This document shows positions 61,300-64,000 of a stretch of 64,000 nt of DNA, one piece after another. This DNA comes from Thalassoglobus sp. JC818 (lineage in GTDB: Bacteria > Planctomycetota > Planctomycetia > Planctomycetales > Planctomycetaceae), in NCBI RefSeq assembly GCF_040717535.1, contig NZ_JBFEFI010000009.1, forward strand, positions 62,001 through 126,000. The letters are read 5' to 3'. Below the pieces are notes generated by a model. That model was not told where the DNA came from. It ran no database searches and was given only the letters and a program-made list of their open reading frames with translations. Position 1 is the first letter of the stretch. Every line of letters starts with the position of its first letter. The position numbers and the translations under genes were made by a program.

Positions 61300-64000
61300 A
61301 TGACTTCGCGCAAAGCCTGTCTTATCGGACTACTATGTTTCGCGCTGATGCCAAGACCCGCATCAGCGCAAACGGCCTACGTTTCGGATGAATCCGTAAC
61401 GGGGTATCACAGTGGCAGCCTCTATAGTGCTGTCATGCCAATGGCATTCCCACGGAGTTTCCTCTTCGCCAGAGGTGACTTCGGGAATCGACCCGGTGTC
61501 AGCAATGACTACTTTGCTGCCGGGGGATTCATGCCCATGGAACTTTATGGTCCGGGGGAAGTGACCTTCCTTGAAGGGCAGGTCTGGATCACCGAACAAA
61601 ACGAACAGTCCATCGTCGGTGGTACCGCCGGTATTGGTCATCGCTGGATGATCATGGACTATTCCCAAGCAGTCGGTCTGAACGGCTTCTTAGCCTGGGA
61701 CCAGAGTGCCAACGGGTATAGTTACGATGGGTTTTCGCTCGGTGGTGAGTGGATGACCGATTACGTCCAGGCAACGATCAATGGATACGTTCCCTGGAAT
61801 GACCGCATTAACAACGTGGGTGATCCCGTTGTGATGACCCAACAGCCCGTGTTCACTGGTCCGAATCTTGCATTCCGAGCAATGCAGGGTGTGGAAGAGC
61901 AGTTGAAAGGGATGGACGCAGAAATCGGTACTGCGATCCCACACGCGGAGTGGTTGTCAGCTTACGTCGGTGTCTATCACTTTGATGCTGCCGAAGAAAA
62001 CGACTTCACTGGAGCCAGTGGTCGTGTTCAAGCGGACTTCAACAACGCTGTCTTCAGCCTGACAGTTTCCGACGATGATCGTTTCGGAACAACTGTCAAC
62101 TTCAACGCTGAGTTGCGACTGAACGGTGGCCAGCTCTCATTCATGCCACGCTACCGCACGCTTGATACCCAGATGCACGATCGAGTCCGACGCCGTACTC
62201 GAATTCCAACACTCGAATACGCAAGCGAGCGGGGACGTGTTCTGGCCATCAACCCAGCGGATGATCTGCCTTACGAATTCATCCACGTCGACAACACAGC
62301 TGGCGGTGGAGGAGACGGAACATTCGAGAATCCGTTCAACGAACTCGACCTTGCCAGCAACATGCCGAACGCCGACATCATCCTGGCGTATCGCGGAAAC
62401 ACAAGCCCAACGAATTTGCTGAACGCAAACGATGGGCTCATCCTGGAAGACAACCAGATTGTTCTTGGACAAGGACATGAGTTCTTCCTCGAAACCGCGA
62501 ACTTCCCAGGCGTCTTCGTTCAGCTGCCAGGTTTCAGCGGAAATGGAAACAATCCATTCATCGGTGGAAATGCAGGTGCTGACCTGATCACTCTTGCCAA
62601 CAACAACACGATTCTCGGCCTGAACACTGTCACCGATGGTGGAAGTGCAATCGTTGGTTCGGACATCACGAATGTTGTCATCGACGAGATCAACCGAGAC
62701 TTCGACATCCTCGGTGGCGACATCACCGGAACCGGCAATGGAATCATGCTTTCCAATGTCTCGGGAGTTGCTTCGATCACCAACGTTGGGTTCGGAATCG
62801 ACGATCCAACCGGGATGAATGGAACTCGTGGAATCTCCATCTCCAACACAGACACAGCTGACCTCGATGTTCTGATCGCTAACGATCCAACTGAGTTCCC
62901 TGATCTCGCGATCACTGGAGCTTCGCTCGGAATCGAACTCGCAAGCGACAACTCGACAATTGATGCATTGATTGTTGACATCAACGCTGACGGAAACGGA
63001 ACTGGTCTTCGAACAACTGTCACAAACGCAGGTGACATGAATGTTGCGATCGACAACAGCTCATTCAACGACACCACCAGCGGAAACGGCATTGAAGTTG
63101 TCGGTTCTATGGCTGGTTCAGTCGTCCTGACTGCAACTGACACCACAGCAGACAACTCCAGCAACGCTGGCTTGGCTGTTCTCGTTGATGATGCTGCTGC
63201 CGACGTACTTGTTGTCGGTGGAAGCTTCAACGACGCTGGCACAGACGCAGTTGCTGTCGAAGGTGACAACAACGCAAGCGTGACTGTTCTGCTCGCAGAA
63301 ACCACAGGCACAGGTGCCACTGACAACGGTGTCCGCATTCAACTTGAAAACACAAGTTCTGGTCTCGTCGAACTGGAAGACACAGACTTCACTGGTGCAA
63401 CTGGGGACGGAATCAACGTGCTTCTCGATTCCGGTTCAGACCTGGCACTGATGGGAACTGACTCCATCTTCGGTGACAACGATCCAATGGGAACCGGTGA
63501 CGGTCTCGATGTTGTCGCGAACAATGGATCTACTTTCCAGGGTGACTTTGACAGCACTTCATTCGCGAACGCAGCCGGCAACGGAATCGCGATTGCTGCT
63601 GATGGAAACGCAACTGTTGCCACACTCGACTTGAGCGACGTTCAAGTCGACGCAGCAGGAGCCAACGGGATTCAAGGTTCAGCAAGCCAGCAAGCTTCAC
63701 TCGTCATCATGGGTGACGCAGTCTCAGGAGCCGGAGCGGGAGCTGACGGAATCAACCTTTCCGCAAACGACGCAATGGTCATTGCTGAGTTGGTCAACAC
63801 CGGATCATTCGCTGGTGCGAACGAAGACGGAATTGACCTGAGCAACTCCAACGGTGGAACACTTCAGTTGACTGTTGAAGGAGCCGGTGGAGCCCCTGCT
63901 GACTTCAGTGGTGCAGTGACCGGAAACGGACTTGTTTCCAATGCAACTGGAATGAGCACTGTGACAGAAATCGATCTGTCAGCTGGTGCAACATTTGACA
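61300..64000 (+). CDS. Giant surface protein with inverse-autotransporter-like barrel and beta-helix (3' end outside window)
   Basis: An open frame of 900 codons from ATG 61300 continues past the right edge. The N-terminus is a signal peptide (LIGLLCFALMPRPASA). Residues about 40-290 (FLEGQVWITEQNEQ, GIGHRWMIM, VGLNGFLAWDQSANGYSYDG, FSLGGEWMTDYVQATINGYV) resemble the inverse autotransporter (intimin/invasin) outer-membrane barrel. The rest is a highly repetitive, Asn/Asp/Gly/Thr/Ala-rich region starting with the right-handed beta-helix-like IHVDNTAGGGGDGTFENPFN; blocks such as DGINLSANDAM recur. No stop codon occurs within 2.7 kb. It probably anchors in the outer membrane and projects a long adhesive or matrix-forming passenger. 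Confidence 0.82.
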   Translation, partial: MTSRKACLIGLLCFALMPRPASAQTAYVSDESVTGYHSGSLYSAVMPMAFPRSFLFARGDFGNRPGVSNDYFAAGGFMPMELYGPGEVTFLEGQVWITEQNEQSIVGGTAGIGHRWMIMDYSQAVGLNGFLAWDQSANGYSYDGFSLGGEWMTDYVQATINGYVPWNDRINNVGDPVVMTQQPVFTGPNLAFRAMQGVEEQLKGMDAEIGTAIPHAEWLSAYVGVYHFDAAEENDFTGASGRVQADFNNAVFSLTVSDDDRFGTTVNFNAELRLNGGQLSFMPRYRTLDTQMHDRVRRRTRIPTLEYASERGRVLAINPADDLPYEFIHVDNTAGGGGDGTFENPFNELDLASNMPNADIILAYRGNTSPTNLLNANDGLILEDNQIVLGQGHEFFLETANFPGVFVQLPGFSGNGNNPFIGGNAGADLITLANNNTILGLNTVTDGGSAIVGSDITNVVIDEINRDFDILGGDITGTGNGIMLSNVSGVASITNVGFGIDDPTGMNGTRGISISNTDTADLDVLIANDPTEFPDLAITGASLGIELASDNSTIDALIVDINADGNGTGLRTTVTNAGDMNVAIDNSSFNDTTSGNGIEVVGSMAGSVVLTATDTTADNSSNAGLAVLVDDAAADVLVVGGSFNDAGTDAVAVEGDNNASVTVLLAETTGTGATDNGVRIQLENTSSGLVELEDTDFTGATGDGINVLLDSGSDLALMGTDSIFGDNDPMGTGDGLDVVANNGSTFQGDFDSTSFANAAGNGIAIAADGNATVATLDLSDVQVDAAGANGIQGSASQQASLVIMGDAVSGAGAGADGINLSANDAMVIAELVNTGSFAGANEDGIDLSNSNGGTLQLTVEGAGGAPADFSGAVTGNGLVSNATGMSTVTEIDLSAGATFD

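Noticed and set aside
62520-63623. Long minus-strand frames within the giant protein gene
   Set aside because: Low-complexity coding on the plus strand keeps the antisense frame open; the protein would be a featureless Ser/Val/Pro run.

Overview
The window looks like a chromosomal segment of a planctomycete (Planctomycetota, probably order Planctomycetales). That placement is inferred from gene families: PSCyt1/DUF1549/DUF1553 cytochrome-like proteins with a DUF1501 Tat-exported partner, a cysteine-rich YTV-repeat cell-wall protein, a PEP-CTERM protein, a dihydropteroate-synthase-like protein of the methanopterin type fused by overlap to pabB, a Flp-pilin-like peptide and a giant beta-helix surface protein. 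No rRNA, tRNA, CRISPR array, integrase or complete insertion sequence was recognised. Gene density is moderate and many neighbours are on opposite strands.

Layout. 1-4.0 kb: a von Willebrand-type membrane protein running off the left edge, then the YTV surface protein (both minus). 4.4-13.1 kb: sugar isomerase/epimerase, small lipoprotein, D-xylonate dehydratase, a PSCyt1/DUF1553-DUF1501 pair and a PQQ-type beta-propeller. 13.5-17.1 kb: an accessory-looking patch of small genes (ankyrin membrane protein, membrane peptide, an HTH-like gene followed by a nuclease-like gene behind a palindrome-rich promoter, a zinc-ribbon membrane protein). 17.3-31 kb: secreted zinc metalloprotease, lipoprotein, glycosyltransferase, coiled-coil proteins, outer-membrane protein, potassium channel, phosphatase-cytochrome fusion, Fur-family regulator, non-canonical EF-G and a DUF5658 membrane protein. 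31-45 kb: RND transporter with an EF-hand-like insert, TPR-like exported protein, GT2/MFS pair, AAA ATPase, SDR, pabB/DHPS-like pair, pilin-like peptide. 46-61 kb: second PSCyt1 protein, PhyH oxygenase, RNase D, FAD oxidoreductase, a membrane protein/winged-helix operon with shared operator-like sites, CPBP protease, serine acetyltransferase, PEP-CTERM protein, McsA-like protein, trpE. 61.3 kb to the end: the N-terminal 900 residues of a giant surface protein.

How parts may work together: surface and export functions dominate (YTV, PEP-CTERM, giant adhesin, outer-membrane protein, Flp-like pilin, RND, metalloprotease). The pabB/DHPS-like overlap points to C1-carrier (folate or methanopterin) synthesis, whereas trpE near 60 kb serves tryptophan. 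The strongest candidates for undescribed biology are the autoregulated HTH/nuclease-like two-gene module at 15.1-16.1 kb, the phosphatase-heme fusion at 25-26 kb, the EF-hand-bearing RND pump, and the small operator regulon at 52.4-53.5 kb. All function assignments rest on reading the sequence and family knowledge; no searches were run.
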